A stretch of DNA of 64,000 nucleotides from Bog-793 sp963761425 (GCA_963761425.1 CAVXGQ010000004.1:434001-498000), one strand, 5' to 3'. Counted from the stretch's first letter, positions 1-8,573 are shown. Notes: generated by a model from the sequence alone, not told the origin. Made by a program: numbers and translations.

Positions 1-2
1 CA

Positions 3-611
3 GCCATCGCGGTGTCGGCGGATATCGCCGGCCTTAAGCCGGACACGACCTACTACTTCTACCTCTTCGCGAACGATGTCAGCGACGACAGCGCTTGCAA
101 CTCGGGAAGCATTTTGAGTTTCGAGACGTTGTCCACCGCGTCATCGACTACTGCGACGAACCAAACGGCTCCATCGTCGACGAAATCGATCCCGAGGAAG
201 GAAGCGACCGCGACTGTGGAGACGGCCGGGGCGGCGAACACGTCTGGGTCGGCGAACACGGCGGCAAGTTCGACCTCGCCACGACGGGGGGCCAGACGCC
301 CGAAGATTGTCATCGATTCTCGGGTGATCATCCGTTCCAAGGTGAAGCCGAAGATCGCGCCGGTGAAGCTCACCTGCACGGTTGCTACCTGCCCAGGGTC
401 GGTGCGGTTAGAGAAGATGGTGGGCAAGGTTCGGTTGCTGGCCAGTGGTGTCTACAGGATCGCCAAGGGCAGGACCGCCATCGTTTCGCTCCGACTCACG
501 CCGGCGGGACGAGTCGCTCTCGCCCACGTCGCGAAGAGACCGCTCAAAGAGGTGCTGATCGCGACGGTGAAGGGCGGCAACAGAATTGAGAAGAGGGTCC
601 GCGTCTCCTAG
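3..611 (+). CDS. C-terminal part of a secreted fibronectin type III protein (5' end outside window)
   Basis: The reading frame is open from the first bases, so the true start lies upstream. The first 40 residues are the end of a fibronectin type III-like domain (GLKPDTTYYFYLFAND). A Ser/Thr/Ala-rich linker of about 60 residues follows, then a C-terminal domain of about 100 residues with a CTVATCPG cysteine pair, ending at a TAG stop. The same C-terminal domain closes the repeat protein at 38505-41027. Domain makeup suggests a secreted or cell-surface protein. The ligand is unknown. Confidence 0.75.
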   Translation, partial: AIAVSADIAGLKPDTTYYFYLFANDVSDDSACNSGSILSFETLSTASSTTATNQTAPSSTKSIPRKEATATVETAGAANTSGSANTAASSTSPRRGARRPKIVIDSRVIIRSKVKPKIAPVKLTCTVATCPGSVRLEKMVGKVRLLASGVYRIAKGRTAIVSLRLTPAGRVALAHVAKRPLKEVLIATVKGGNRIEKRVRVS

Positions 612-642
612 ACGTACGGGTCGACTTCCAGGTCCGGGGCGG

Positions 643-804
643 TTCAATGTGGTGGCAGGCCCAATCCGGGTCGGCTACTGGGTCGACACCTACATCAACC
701 AGCCCCTGATTGGTGCTGAAGACGAGGTGGCGGTGTGCCCCAAGGTGCTGACGCAGCCACAGGTCGTGGCGCACTTCGTGGCCAGTGGGAGGAGCCGTAA
801 GTAA
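643..804 (+). pseudogene. 3' remnant of a LamG/concanavalin-like lectin domain gene
   Basis: The frame ending in TAA encodes about 53 residues including AEDEVAVCPKVLTQPQVVAHF. This matches the closing strand pattern of LamG-type jelly-roll domains (IDEVAVY..ALT..QV..H). No start codon or N-terminal part of such a domain lies in frame upstream. I read it as the tail of a decayed surface-protein gene, possibly once related to the gene just upstream. It could also be a chance open frame. Confidence 0.4.
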
Positions 805-1044
805 TAGCCGGTTGACGGGTCCGACTCATTCGCCTGAGAAAGGCAGCCGTGGTACCACACCGGAAGATCGCCAAGACGGCGTCACAACGCGGTTCTCTTT
901 GCTGAGCTCCACGAGCACTTGAGCCACTTCCTCGTGCTCAAGAGCCGAAGCCGGTGGGGCCGAGGCGTCAATGGTCAACCGTTACTGCGTCACGGATCAG
1001 CCGTTACTGCGTTCCACATCAGGCGTGGTAACGCACGAGTTGAG
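805..1044. other. Gene-free spacer
   Basis: No convincing gene is seen. The 12-base string CCGTTACTGCGT occurs twice, at 978-989 and 1001-1012, which may be a trace of a lost insertion sequence end. Confidence 0.4.
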
Positions 1045-1117
1045 TGGGCCGCCCGGGTCTCGATCCCGGCACCTTGGGATTAAAAGTCCCCTGCTCTGCC
1101 CGATGAGCTAGCGGCCC
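1045..1117 (-). tRNA. tRNA-Lys(TTT)
   Basis: On the minus strand a full 73-nt cloverleaf folds. The acceptor GGGCCGC pairs with GCGGCCC, the D arm reads GCTC...GAGC, the anticodon loop CTTTTAA carries anticodon TTT, and the T arm is GCCGGGATCGAGACCCGGG. The discriminator is A and CCA is not encoded, as is usual in actinobacteria. Confidence 0.93.
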
Positions 1118-1260
1118 GATCTGGTCGACTGAGCGAAGAGAAAGTTCCAGCGCGGATCATCGGCCTGATTGCAATGCATCGTAGGAGACAGCGGAGGGCG
1201 GAACACGCTCATTCGCCTGGCCGCCGGGCCGAAAGGGGGGTTCATCAAGTTCGCGAGGGC

Positions 1261-2184
1261 TCAGTTCTCCTCGAAGTCGAAGACCGTGGAGACGGACCGC
1301 CGCTCGGCTGGACGTGGCATGATGCCGCGAGTTCTCGGGAGGTCCGACTCGGCCACCAGGGCGGCGCGATGTTCGCGAACGAGTTCCGCCGGATCGAACC
1401 CCCCCCGTTCGACGGAGGACCTGGTGCTGCGAGCGAGCGCCCCTGTTCGCAACGGGGTTTCTGCGGTAGGCGCATGGCCGACTGGACTGTTCGCGAGGTA
1501 GCGGTTGGACATCGACGGGTGCCGTTCGCTGATAGGCCCTCGTCGGGCGAAGTTCAGTTCCTCCCGTGGTTCTTTTCTCGACGGAGCGTCGATCACCGGG
1601 TCGTCGTCCGTCGAGACCTCGGCGATGGTCGCGTCGATGACGTCGCGGAGCCTTAGCAGCTCGGTCACCGCGTTCTTCCGTTGTTCGTGAAGGTACGTGA
1701 GTTGGGTTACCGCCCGGGCGCGGTCCTCTTCGAGCCGGCCGAGTTGTTCCCGCCGATGCTGCTCGATGTTGCCCTCTATCTGTTGTGCCTTGTCGCGAGC
1801 CGACGCGAGGATCGTTTGTGCTTCCTTGGCGGTCTTCTCGCGAAGCTCTGCCAGCTCGACCTCGGTCCGTTTCCGAAGAGCGTCCGCCCCCTCGCGTGCT
1901 TCCTCGAAGATCCGCTGGATGTGTTCGCCGACGCCGTCGAGGGCGAAGGTCTGAGACGGTCGGCGCTGGTCTTCGAGCGCGCCGACACGGCGGTGTAACT
2001 CGCGCAGTTGGCCGACTGCGGCAGCGAGCTTGCGCTCCGCCTCCGAAGCACGTTGCAACGACTCGTCGAGCCGTCGCTGCTGTGCGGCAACGTAACGATC
2101 GACCTGCTCAGGGTCGTAGCCGCGGCGATACGCACCGAAGATCGGTGTGGCCTCGGCCGCCTGCGACGCACGAGACTCTTCCAT
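1261..2184 (-). CDS. DivIVA-like coiled-coil protein
   Basis: The product is 307 aa. Near the N-terminus it has FGAYRRGYDPEQVDRYVAAQ, the signature of the DivIVA/Wag31 N-terminal domain, which binds curved membrane at cell poles and septa. A long charged coiled coil follows (about residues 35-200), then a polar Arg/Pro/Ser-rich tail. The ATG at 2184 is preceded by GGGAGGCGAGC, which supports this start over one 22 codons upstream. It is divergent from tldD. A role in polar growth or division is inferred from the family. It could equally be one of the less studied DivIVA-domain proteins rather than Wag31 itself. Confidence 0.75.
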   Translation of the reverse strand: MEESRASQAAEATPIFGAYRRGYDPEQVDRYVAAQQRRLDESLQRASEAERKLAAAVGQLRELHRRVGALEDQRRPSQTFALDGVGEHIQRIFEEAREGADALRKRTEVELAELREKTAKEAQTILASARDKAQQIEGNIEQHRREQLGRLEEDRARAVTQLTYLHEQRKNAVTELLRLRDVIDATIAEVSTDDDPVIDAPSRKEPREELNFARRGPISERHPSMSNRYLANSPVGHAPTAETPLRTGALARSTRSSVERGGFDPAELVREHRAALVAESDLPRTRGIMPRPAERRSVSTVFDFEEN

Positions 2185-2580
2185 GCTCGCCTCCCAGCGC
2201 CTCCCGGCGCTTTGCTCGCCTCGATGCGCCCGCCCGATCCGGCCGGGCAACAGAACGCCTGCGGTCCCGATGGTACCGGGCTGGTGCGCTCCGGGTACGG
2301 ACTTCGATCTCGCCGATCTTCGGGATTCTCACCGACAGGAGACCGAATTAGGCCGGTAGCCAGGACAAGCTCCGCAGCCCAGCGGGCAGGCACATCAGTC
2401 AAAGAGTCCACGGCTCGCCCACCGGCGAAAGGCCAGGGCCCTTCATCCCGGCACCTCGCGGCCAGTCACTCGTCGCGTCGTCGTTACGATACGGGAACTG
2501 ACCTGCTCCTTCTGCGGTTCGGCGTGGACGGCACGCGACAGGCCGTCAGATCAGAGGCGATCAGAGAGGAGCGAGAATCG
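2185..2580. other. Divergent promoter region between the DivIVA-like gene and tldD
   Basis: About 400 bases between two divergent starts. No gene is supported. It should hold both promoters, but I cannot assign clear -35/-10 boxes. Confidence 0.4.
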
Positions 2581-3993
2581 ATGGCCGATCAGGGCCCCAT
2601 GCTGGTCGAACGCGAGGCGATCGAAGCGGCGCTTGGCGCGGCGCTCGCCCGCGGCGGGGATTTCGCCGAGCTCTTCGCTGAGGACCGCAGGTCCACTGGC
2701 ATCTCCTTCGACGACCGTCGGATCGAGGAACTCTCCTCGGGGCGGGATTGTGGGGCGGGGATCCGGGTGGTCGTTGGCGAGACGACGGGTTTCGCGCACA
2801 CCGCCGACCTGTCGGAGAAAGGACTCCGTCGGGCCGCCGAGGCTGCCGCGGCGGTCGCCCAGGCTGGAGGGAGCGGCGTGCGTGCGATCGGGCTGGTAGA
2901 CCGCCGGGACGAGCCGGTTGGCAGGGTTGGGATCTATCCGGAAGAAGTCGACAAGTCGGCAAAGGTGGAGCTGCTGGTGCTCGCCGACGACGAGGCGCGC
3001 TCGATGAGTGGCTCGATCATCCAGGTGTCCGCGGGTTACGGCGACAGTCGACGCCGAATCGTCGTCGCTAACTCCGAGGGGCTCTTCGTGTCAGACGACC
3101 AGATCCGGACGCGTTTCGCCGTCTCGTGTGTCGCCTCGGGGGACTCCGGGCTGCAGACGGGTGTCGAGGTGTTCGCGCGCACGATCGGCTTCGAGCTGTT
3201 CGACCGGTTCAGCGTGGAAAAGGCAGCCCAGGAGGCGGCGCGGCGCGCCATCGGCAAGCTCTCCGCGCGCCCCGCCCCTTCGGGAGCCTTCCCGGTGGTG
3301 ATAAAGGGTGGCACTGGGGGATACCTGTTCCATGAGGCGTGTGGTCACGGCCTCGAGGCTGACCACGTCATGAAAGACGCCTCCGCCTTCCGGGGACGGC
3401 TCGGTACGAAGGTCGCGAGCCCACTGGTCACCTTGGTGGATGACGGAACCGTGGCCGAGAGCTGGGGGAGCTCCACTATCGACGACGAAGGACGACCGGC
3501 GCAGCGCAACGTGCTCATCGAGAACGGCGTGCTGACGGAGTACATGTGGGATTACCTGAGAGCACGCCACGATGGGCGTGCATCCTCAGGAAACGGGCGC
3601 CGGCAGAGCTATCAGTATCTGCCGATGGTCCGTATGACGAACACGTTCCTCCTCGCCGGCCAGGAAGACGCCGCGGAGATCGTCGCCCAGACCCCGTACG
3701 GCGTGTACGTGGCCAAACTCGGTGGCGGCCAGGTGAACACGGCGACGGGCGACTTCGTGTTCGGCATGACCGAGGCCTACCTCATCGAAAAGGGTCGGAT
3801 CACCGAGCCGTTGCGTGACGCCAACCTCATCGGCAATGGGCCAGAAGTGCTCATGAAGATCGACGCCATCGCGACCGATTTCGAGATGGCCCCGGGGACC
3901 TGCGGTAAGGATGGCCAGGCAGTCCCGGTGGGGAGCGGCCAGCCGACCCTGCGGGTGTCCTCGATCACGATCGGCGGTACGGCCGGTGGCTGA
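2581..3993 (+). CDS. tldD: TldD metalloprotease
   Basis: The product is 470 aa of the TldD/PmbA (peptidase U62) family. The zinc-binding HExxxH motif is present as HEACGH at residues 251-256, followed by the typical ADHVMKDASAF and VTLVDDGT stretches. TldD is the catalytic half of the TldD/TldE heterodimer, a cytosolic protease that in other bacteria trims modified peptides and antitoxins. The ATG at 2581 follows AGAGGAGCGAGAATCG. The 3' end overlaps the start of the next gene by 8 bases, so the two are translationally coupled. Confidence 0.95.
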   Translation: MADQGPMLVEREAIEAALGAALARGGDFAELFAEDRRSTGISFDDRRIEELSSGRDCGAGIRVVVGETTGFAHTADLSEKGLRRAAEAAAAVAQAGGSGVRAIGLVDRRDEPVGRVGIYPEEVDKSAKVELLVLADDEARSMSGSIIQVSAGYGDSRRRIVVANSEGLFVSDDQIRTRFAVSCVASGDSGLQTGVEVFARTIGFELFDRFSVEKAAQEAARRAIGKLSARPAPSGAFPVVIKGGTGGYLFHEACGHGLEADHVMKDASAFRGRLGTKVASPLVTLVDDGTVAESWGSSTIDDEGRPAQRNVLIENGVLTEYMWDYLRARHDGRASSGNGRRQSYQYLPMVRMTNTFLLAGQEDAAEIVAQTPYGVYVAKLGGGQVNTATGDFVFGMTEAYLIEKGRITEPLRDANLIGNGPEVLMKIDAIATDFEMAPGTCGKDGQAVPVGSGQPTLRVSSITIGGTAGG

Positions 3994-5329
3994 GCTGCTC
4001 GATCTGGCCCAGCGGGTCGTCTCGTGGGCGCAACCCGGCGAGGAGGTCGAGGCGTTCGTCTCCTGGCAGCGCGAGACCGAGGTGCGGGCCTATGGCGGCG
4101 AAGTCGAGTCGCTGTCGTCCGCCGAGTCGGCCGGCCTCGGCGTTCGTGTGGTCGCCAATCACCGTCAAGGCTTCGCCTACGTCGGCAACCTCGACGAACG
4201 GCTCGCCCGAACGACGCTCGGGGAGGCACACGACAATGCTTCGTTCGCGACGCCCGACCCCCTCCTAGGGCTGGCGCGTCCGGACGGGATCGGACCGGTC
4301 TCGCTCGAACTGTGGGACGACGCCCTCGGTGCGATGGCGACAGAGGAGAAGGTCGAGCTGGCCCTGGAGCTCGAGCGTCAGGTCCGCGCCGCTGATCGAC
4401 GGATCCGCGAGGTCGTCAGCGCGGACTACGGCGACGACCAGAGCGAAGTCGCCATCGTTTCCTCGACCGGGATCAGTGTGACCGCGCAGGCGACTACCTG
4501 CTACTTGGTGGCCTTCGCGGTCGCTGGCGAGGGCGACGACACCCAGACCGGCGGGGGCTACAGCGTCTGCCGATCGCCGGGCGAGCTCGAGATCGGCAAG
4601 GCGTCGCGGGACGCGGTCGTAAGGGCGACCCGGATGCTCGGCGCGAGAAAGCCGCGGAGCGGATCCGTGACGGCGGTGTTCGACCGGGAGGTCACGGCGA
4701 CGTTCCTCGCGGTTCTGGCGGGGACTCTTTCGGGCGAGGAGGTCGTCAAAGGGAGGTCATTGTTCGCCGGACGTCTCGGCGAGCAGGTCGCCGCGGCCTC
4801 GATCACGCTCGCCGACGACCCTACGAACCCGCTCGCCTTTGGTGCTTCCCAGTACGACGCGGAAGGGCTGGCCTGTCGTCGTGTCCCGCTCATCGACAAG
4901 GGCCGGCTTGCCGCGTTTCTCTACGACACGCACTCGGCTCGGCTCGCTCAGGCTCAATCGACGGCGTCCGCGGTGCGTGCCGGGTTCAAGTCGGCACCAG
5001 GGGTGGGCGCCCGGGCGCTCAGCCTGGTGCCGGGCGAGCTCAACCAGGCTGGGGTGATCGCGGCCGTCGGCGAGGGGCTGTTCATCCAGAGCATCTCGGG
5101 GATCCATTCCGGTGTGAACCCGGTGAGCGGCGATTTCTCTGTCGGCGCGGAGGGCCTGTTGATCCGACGGGGCGAGCTCGCACAACCAGTCCGCGAGATC
5201 ACCGTCGCGTCGACCATCCAACGGTTGCTGCAGGGCATCGAGGTCGTCGGCGGCGACGTGGAATGGCTGCCGAGCGTCGCGGCTGGTGTCACCATCGCGG
5301 TCGGCGACGTGGCGATGAGCGGGACCTGA
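3986..5329 (+). CDS. tldE: TldE/PmbA subunit
   Basis: The product is 447 aa, the partner of TldD. It has the U62 fold features (N-terminal RAYGGEVESLSSAES, C-terminal IHSGVNPVSGDFSVGAEG) but lacks the HExxxH metal site, as expected for the non-catalytic subunit. The GTG at 3986 lies inside the end of tldD. The operon order tldD-tldE is standard. The substrate here cannot be read from sequence. Confidence 0.93.
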   Translation: MAELLDLAQRVVSWAQPGEEVEAFVSWQRETEVRAYGGEVESLSSAESAGLGVRVVANHRQGFAYVGNLDERLARTTLGEAHDNASFATPDPLLGLARPDGIGPVSLELWDDALGAMATEEKVELALELERQVRAADRRIREVVSADYGDDQSEVAIVSSTGISVTAQATTCYLVAFAVAGEGDDTQTGGGYSVCRSPGELEIGKASRDAVVRATRMLGARKPRSGSVTAVFDREVTATFLAVLAGTLSGEEVVKGRSLFAGRLGEQVAAASITLADDPTNPLAFGASQYDAEGLACRRVPLIDKGRLAAFLYDTHSARLAQAQSTASAVRAGFKSAPGVGARALSLVPGELNQAGVIAAVGEGLFIQSISGIHSGVNPVSGDFSVGAEGLLIRRGELAQPVREITVASTIQRLLQGIEVVGGDVEWLPSVAAGVTIAVGDVAMSGT

Positions 5330-5346
5330 GGGGTTGACCTGTCCGG

Positions 5347-5697
5347 TTAGGGCTTTCCGGCCGGTTTGGGTGCTTTGGTCTTCGTCGCAGAGGTCGCTGT
5401 TGGCTGAGGAGCCTTCGTGGTACCGAGGTCCTTCTTGGAAGGCGGGATGGTTTCGGCTGCCTTGGTCGTTGTCTTGTTAGCCGACGAACCGTTGCCCGCC
5501 GGAGCCGACGTCGAGGAGCTCGCCCGGTTGTCGGTCCGGTAAAAGCCGCTCCCTTTGAACACGATCCCAACCGATCCGTAGACCTTCTTCAGCGGTCCGC
5601 CGCACGTACGGCACCGCGTAAGGGTGGAGTCGGTGAACGCCTGGGTGACCTCGAAGCCATCGCCGCAGCTCTTGCAGACGTATTCATAGTTCGGCAT
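5347..5697 (-). CDS. FmdB-family zinc ribbon regulatory protein
   Basis: The product is 116 aa. The N-terminal 45 residues form a zinc ribbon with CKSC and CRTC knuckles after MPNYEYVC, as in the FmdB/CxxC_CxxC_SSSS family. An Ala/Thr/Lys-rich disordered tail of about 60 residues follows. The ATG at 5697 has GGAGG upstream. It ends 17 bases from tldE (convergent) and is divergent from moaC. FmdB proteins are named from a putative regulator in methanotroph formamidase operons. The function here is unknown. Confidence 0.85.
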   Translation of the reverse strand: MPNYEYVCKSCGDGFEVTQAFTDSTLTRCRTCGGPLKKVYGSVGIVFKGSGFYRTDNRASSSTSAPAGNGSSANKTTTKAAETIPPSKKDLGTTKAPQPTATSATKTKAPKPAGKP

Positions 5698-5834
5698 CGC
5701 GTTCCTCCGTGGCCAGCCGGAAAGCGTGGCTAGCACTCCTGGGATTCGAGTGCCAAGTATATCGGGAGCCTGGTGGCACGCCCGCGCCGAACCCCGCCTG
5801 GTGCCTCGCGGTATCGGTGCGACGAGGACGACCG

Positions 5835-6359
5835 ATGTTGCGTACACTCGGCGAAATGTCGGAACGGAACCTCGCCCGTCTTGACCCGCTCGGCCCAGCC
5901 AGAGTGGGCGAGGTTGCGCCGCGTGATGCCACGCATCGCCGCGCCCGGGCCCGCTGCAAGGTGACGATGCTTCCGGAGACAACAGCGAAGGTGGCGACGA
6001 ATGCCATCACCAAAGGTGACGTGCTAGCCGCGGCACGCGTCGCGGGAATCCAAGCGGCGAAGCGGACAGCGGAGCTCATCCCCTACTGCTACCCGGTGCT
6101 CGTCGGGCAGGTATCGGTCAACTTCACGATCGGCGATGACTGCGTTGAGGTCGAGGCGAACGTCGAGGCGTTCGACCGCACCGGCGTCGAGATGGAGGCG
6201 ATGGTGGCGTGCGCGATCGCGGCGCTAACCGTCTACGACATGTGCAAGTCCTCGGATCGGACGATGTCGATCGGTGAACTGCAGCTGTGGGAGAAAAGTG
6301 GCGGTCGGTCCGGTGTCTGGCGACGCGCTGGCAACGACGCCGAGTCATCCGCTCTCTGA
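5835..6359 (+). CDS. moaC: MoaC, cyclic pyranopterin monophosphate synthase
   Basis: The product is 174 aa, close to the usual size. MoaC makes cyclic pyranopterin monophosphate in molybdenum cofactor synthesis. Family blocks are clear: KGDVLAAARVAGIQAAKRT, GVEMEAMVA, LTVYDMCKS and KSGGRSG. The motif usually written LCHP reads YCYP, so the conserved catalytic-site histidine is Tyr86 here. The ATG at 5835 has GAGGA 8 bases upstream. An ATG at 5856 is the alternative and would give the more usual N-terminus MSERN. A SepX/GlpR-like gene follows. Confidence 0.88.
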   Translation: MLRTLGEMSERNLARLDPLGPARVGEVAPRDATHRRARARCKVTMLPETTAKVATNAITKGDVLAAARVAGIQAAKRTAELIPYCYPVLVGQVSVNFTIGDDCVEVEANVEAFDRTGVEMEAMVACAIAALTVYDMCKSSDRTMSIGELQLWEKSGGRSGVWRRAGNDAESSAL

Positions 6360-6477
6360 GGTCGGCCACCAACCTCCGCGGTGACGCGCCTCGTTCGCTG
6401 ATCCACCCTTTGTAGGCTGCCATCCGTTAGCGTCGATTCAACCGTAGGAACTGGCCGACGCAGAGGGAAGCAACGGG

Positions 6478-7065
6478 ATGGTCGTATTCGTCCTCGTGCT
6501 CATCTGGCTGGTTGTCATCCTGCCAATCGCGGTCCGTAAGCTCTCCGAATTTCAGCTTGTGTCGTCGGTCGCGCGTTTTCAGCATCGGACAGAGCTTCTC
6601 GAGCGGGCCCATGCGAATTTCGTTGGCGCGAACGGACGAGCACCGGTTTCACAGGCGAGGGGGCGCTTGCTCGACGAAACCCAGCTCGCGGTGCTTAGGG
6701 CGGTTCAGGCGCGTATCGATGCACGGCGTGTTCGTCGGCGCGAGACGTTGCTCCTCCTCGGGTCGGGGATCTGTTCGACCCTGCTTGTTGGATCGGTGCC
6801 TTCGCTCCACGCTTTTTGGGTCGCGGCGGTCTTTTTGGCGTCAGTCACCGGTGTGTACCTCTTGCTGCTGGTTCGGTGTGCCGGAACTGAAGCCCGCGCG
6901 GCCGAACGCGCGCGCAAGATCGTCGCGATCGCGACCGTGGTTGACGAGGCCGAGGCGCCAGAGGAGTGCAGGGTCATCGCGGTGGGAGAAGGGGGAAACG
7001 TCATCGGAGGGCCGGCGCCTAAACCACCACGGCCCCGCCTGGTTCTCACTGATCGAGCCGTTTGA
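6478..7065 (+). CDS. SepX/GlpR-like actinobacterial membrane protein
   Basis: The product is 195 aa. It opens with a membrane segment (VVFVLVLIWLVVILPIAVRK), followed by a cytosolic stretch of about 80 residues, a pair of membrane helices (about residues 98-138) and a cytosolic tail ending in PPRPRLVLT. This layout and the N-terminal signature resemble the SepX/GlpR divisome proteins of actinobacteria, which are often linked to molybdopterin genes because GlpR binds the MoeA paralogue Glp. moaC lies 118 bases upstream. The assignment rests on pattern memory. Confidence 0.5.
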   Translation: MVVFVLVLIWLVVILPIAVRKLSEFQLVSSVARFQHRTELLERAHANFVGANGRAPVSQARGRLLDETQLAVLRAVQARIDARRVRRRETLLLLGSGICSTLLVGSVPSLHAFWVAAVFLASVTGVYLLLLVRCAGTEARAAERARKIVAIATVVDEAEAPEECRVIAVGEGGNVIGGPAPKPPRPRLVLTDRAV

Positions 7066-7227
7066 GAACCAACGGTTGTCTAGCTCGTCGGATCAGGGAG
7101 AGGACTCTGCCGGCCAGACGCGTGGCTGGCGTGTCGGGAGACCGCAGATTGACTGATGAGGCCCGGACGAGCAGCGACTATTCTCAAACGGGTTCCAGGC
7201 CTGGGCGTCGGTCTTGACCGTTTGCCT

Positions 7228-7300
7228 GGGGGTGTAGCTCAGCTGGTAGAGCGCCACGTTCGCAACGTGGAAGTCGGCGGTTCGAGTCCGCTCACCTCCA
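7228..7300 (+). tRNA. tRNA-Ala(CGC), integration target
   Basis: A full cloverleaf with acceptor GGGGGTG/CACCTCC containing the G3-U70 pair that marks tRNA-Ala, anticodon loop TTCGCAA (anticodon CGC), discriminator A and no CCA. From the anticodon loop to the 3' end plus one base (7259-7301, 43 bases) the sequence recurs at 18022, with one mismatch at 35893, and partly at 32541 and 32716. This gene is therefore the apparent attachment site of the island that follows. Confidence 0.95.
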
Positions 7301-7390
7301 CTGAAGAACTCCCAGGTCAGAGGCTATTCGGAAAGCCTGTGGCACTCTCGAAAAATGGCTCGGGCGCGCGACGGGCGCGTGAAATGAAGG
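7301..7390 (+). repeat. Post-tRNA flank repeat, copy 1
   Basis: The stretch starting CCCAGGTCAGAGGCTATTCG and running to CTCGGGCGCGCGACGGGCGCG is repeated behind the tRNA fragments at 32573-32658 (nearly identical), 32754-32800 (first half) and, more diverged, at 35936-36010. It is part of the recurring junction sequence of the island. Confidence 0.8.
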
Positions 7391-7537
7391 CCTTTTAGGC
7401 CATGAGATGGCTCCTCTGACCTCAGTGTGTGGAATGTAGGGGTCACGTTGGCTCCGACGAGCGATGAGCGGTGAAGGGCCGGATTCAAGACTCTCAGCGG
7501 GAGTGCTCGGACCTGAGGCGTCGCTTGGACGTATGCG

Positions 7538-7651
7538 TTAGCGAACTGTCGTCGAGAGTCGTGCCAAGTGATCGAGATATGAGCCCGGCGGCTGCGCTCG
7601 GCCCTTGGAGTCCTGCCACCAGCCCGTGGGCTTCGGCACGTCTTCGGTCAC
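7538..7651 (-). CDS. Small ORF with PTGWWQDSKGR motif
   Basis: A 37-aa frame starts with GTG overlapping the stop of the HTH gene (GTGA), giving VTEDVPKPTGWWQDSKGR and then PPGSYLDHL. A diverged copy of the same peptide (LTGWRQDSKGS) lies at 32490-32530 behind a remnant of the same HTH gene. This argues that the two frames travel together. The function is unknown. Confidence 0.4.
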   Translation of the reverse strand: MTEDVPKPTGWWQDSKGRAQPPGSYLDHLARLSTTVR

Positions 7652-7956
7652 CGGTCGCCTCCTCGAGGTTCCTTGGGGACGTTCGTGTCAACCAAGATCT
7701 CCAGCACTTCACCGATTGTCCGTTCTCGGCCGATGGCTTCTGTCAGTGGCAGGTGGGCTTGAATCTCGTAGCGATTGCGACGCCCTTCTTTGTTTTTGAC
7801 CACGTAGCCGGCTGACACCAGGTTGTTGACGATGCCGAAGGCGCTTCGTTCGGTGATGCCCACCATCGCGGCGATGTCGCGCAACCGCACCCCGGGGTCG
7901 TGGGCGATGCACAGGAGGACCCGGGCATGTTTGGTGAGAAAACTCCACGCTGCCAT
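7648..7956 (-). CDS. Winged-helix HTH regulator (MarR/ArsR type)
   Basis: The product is 102 aa. The HTH spans about residues 20-55 (VRLRDIAAMVGITERSAFGIVNNL) and is followed by a wing (GYVVKNKEGRRNRYEI). It is divergent from hsp20 across 135 bases that contain two palindromes, which suggests it controls that promoter and its own. An inverted, frameshifted copy of the last third of this gene lies at 32391-32475. Confidence 0.75.
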   Translation of the reverse strand: MAAWSFLTKHARVLLCIAHDPGVRLRDIAAMVGITERSAFGIVNNLVSAGYVVKNKEGRRNRYEIQAHLPLTEAIGRERTIGEVLEILVDTNVPKEPRGGDR

Positions 7957-7978
7957 CGGCGGAAAGTATAGTCACATT

Positions 7979-8013
7979 CTTCTAGAAGTAAATTGCTAGT
8001 TATATCTAACTAG
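7979..8013. promoter_or_regulatory. Candidate operators between the HTH regulator and hsp20
   Basis: Two palindromes sit in an AT-rich patch. CTTCTAGAAG (7979-7988) is perfect. CTAGTTA-TATC-TAACTAG (7996-8013) has perfect 7-base arms. Their location between divergent genes fits binding sites for the adjacent winged-helix protein. This is inferred; neither matches the HAIR or CIRCE elements I know. Confidence 0.5.
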
Positions 8014-8091
8014 AGTAGAGTAAGTCTCAGACCCCGAGGCCCCCCTGTCGCCGACACCGAGTTGCTCGAGAGTCAGCGGAAGGATGCAGCC

Positions 8092-8532
8092 ATGTTGATG
8101 CGATTCGAACCATTCAGTGAGTTCGACCGGATCACCGAGCAGTTGAAGAGCGAACGTCGTGCTTGGCAGATCCCGGTCGACGCGTACCGCCGGGGCGACG
8201 AGTTCAAGGTGCTGCTCGACCTACCGGGCGCTGATCCGGGCTCCATCGAGCTGACCGTCGACAACGACGTCCTCACCGTGCGAGGCACGCGTACCTGGCT
8301 CCGCTTCGACGACGACCAGATCGCGATTACCGAGCGCCCGAAGGGCGACTTCAGCCGCCAGCTGCTCCTCGGGGAGAGCCTCGATCGCGACAAGATCACG
8401 GCCTCCTTCGAAGACGGCGTGCTCACCGTCACCATCCCGGTGATCGCACAGGCCAAGCCCCGCAAGGTCGAGATCGCTCACGCGGGAATGGAGGCAAAAA
8501 CCATCGCTCCAGCATTGGCGGCCTCCGAGTGA
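8092..8532 (+). CDS. Hsp20/alpha-crystallin small heat shock protein
   Basis: The product is 146 aa. The alpha-crystallin domain covers about residues 30-130, with VDAYRRGDEFKVLLDLPG at its start and the typical FEDGVLTVTIPV near its end, followed by a short tail. Small heat shock proteins hold unfolding proteins in solution without ATP. The ATG at 8092 has GGAAGGA upstream. Two regulatory palindromes precede it and a strong hairpin follows. Confidence 0.92.
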   Translation: MLMRFEPFSEFDRITEQLKSERRAWQIPVDAYRRGDEFKVLLDLPGADPGSIELTVDNDVLTVRGTRTWLRFDDDQIAITERPKGDFSRQLLLGESLDRDKITASFEDGVLTVTIPVIAQAKPRKVEIAHAGMEAKTIAPALAASE

Positions 8533-8573
8533 GGACGTGATTTCGTTTGAGGACGTGACTTCTGGCTCAATGA

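Noticed and set aside
978..1012. Two copies of CCGTTACTGCGT as an insertion sequence end
   Set aside because: Too short, with no transposase and no partner end nearby; kept only as a remark.
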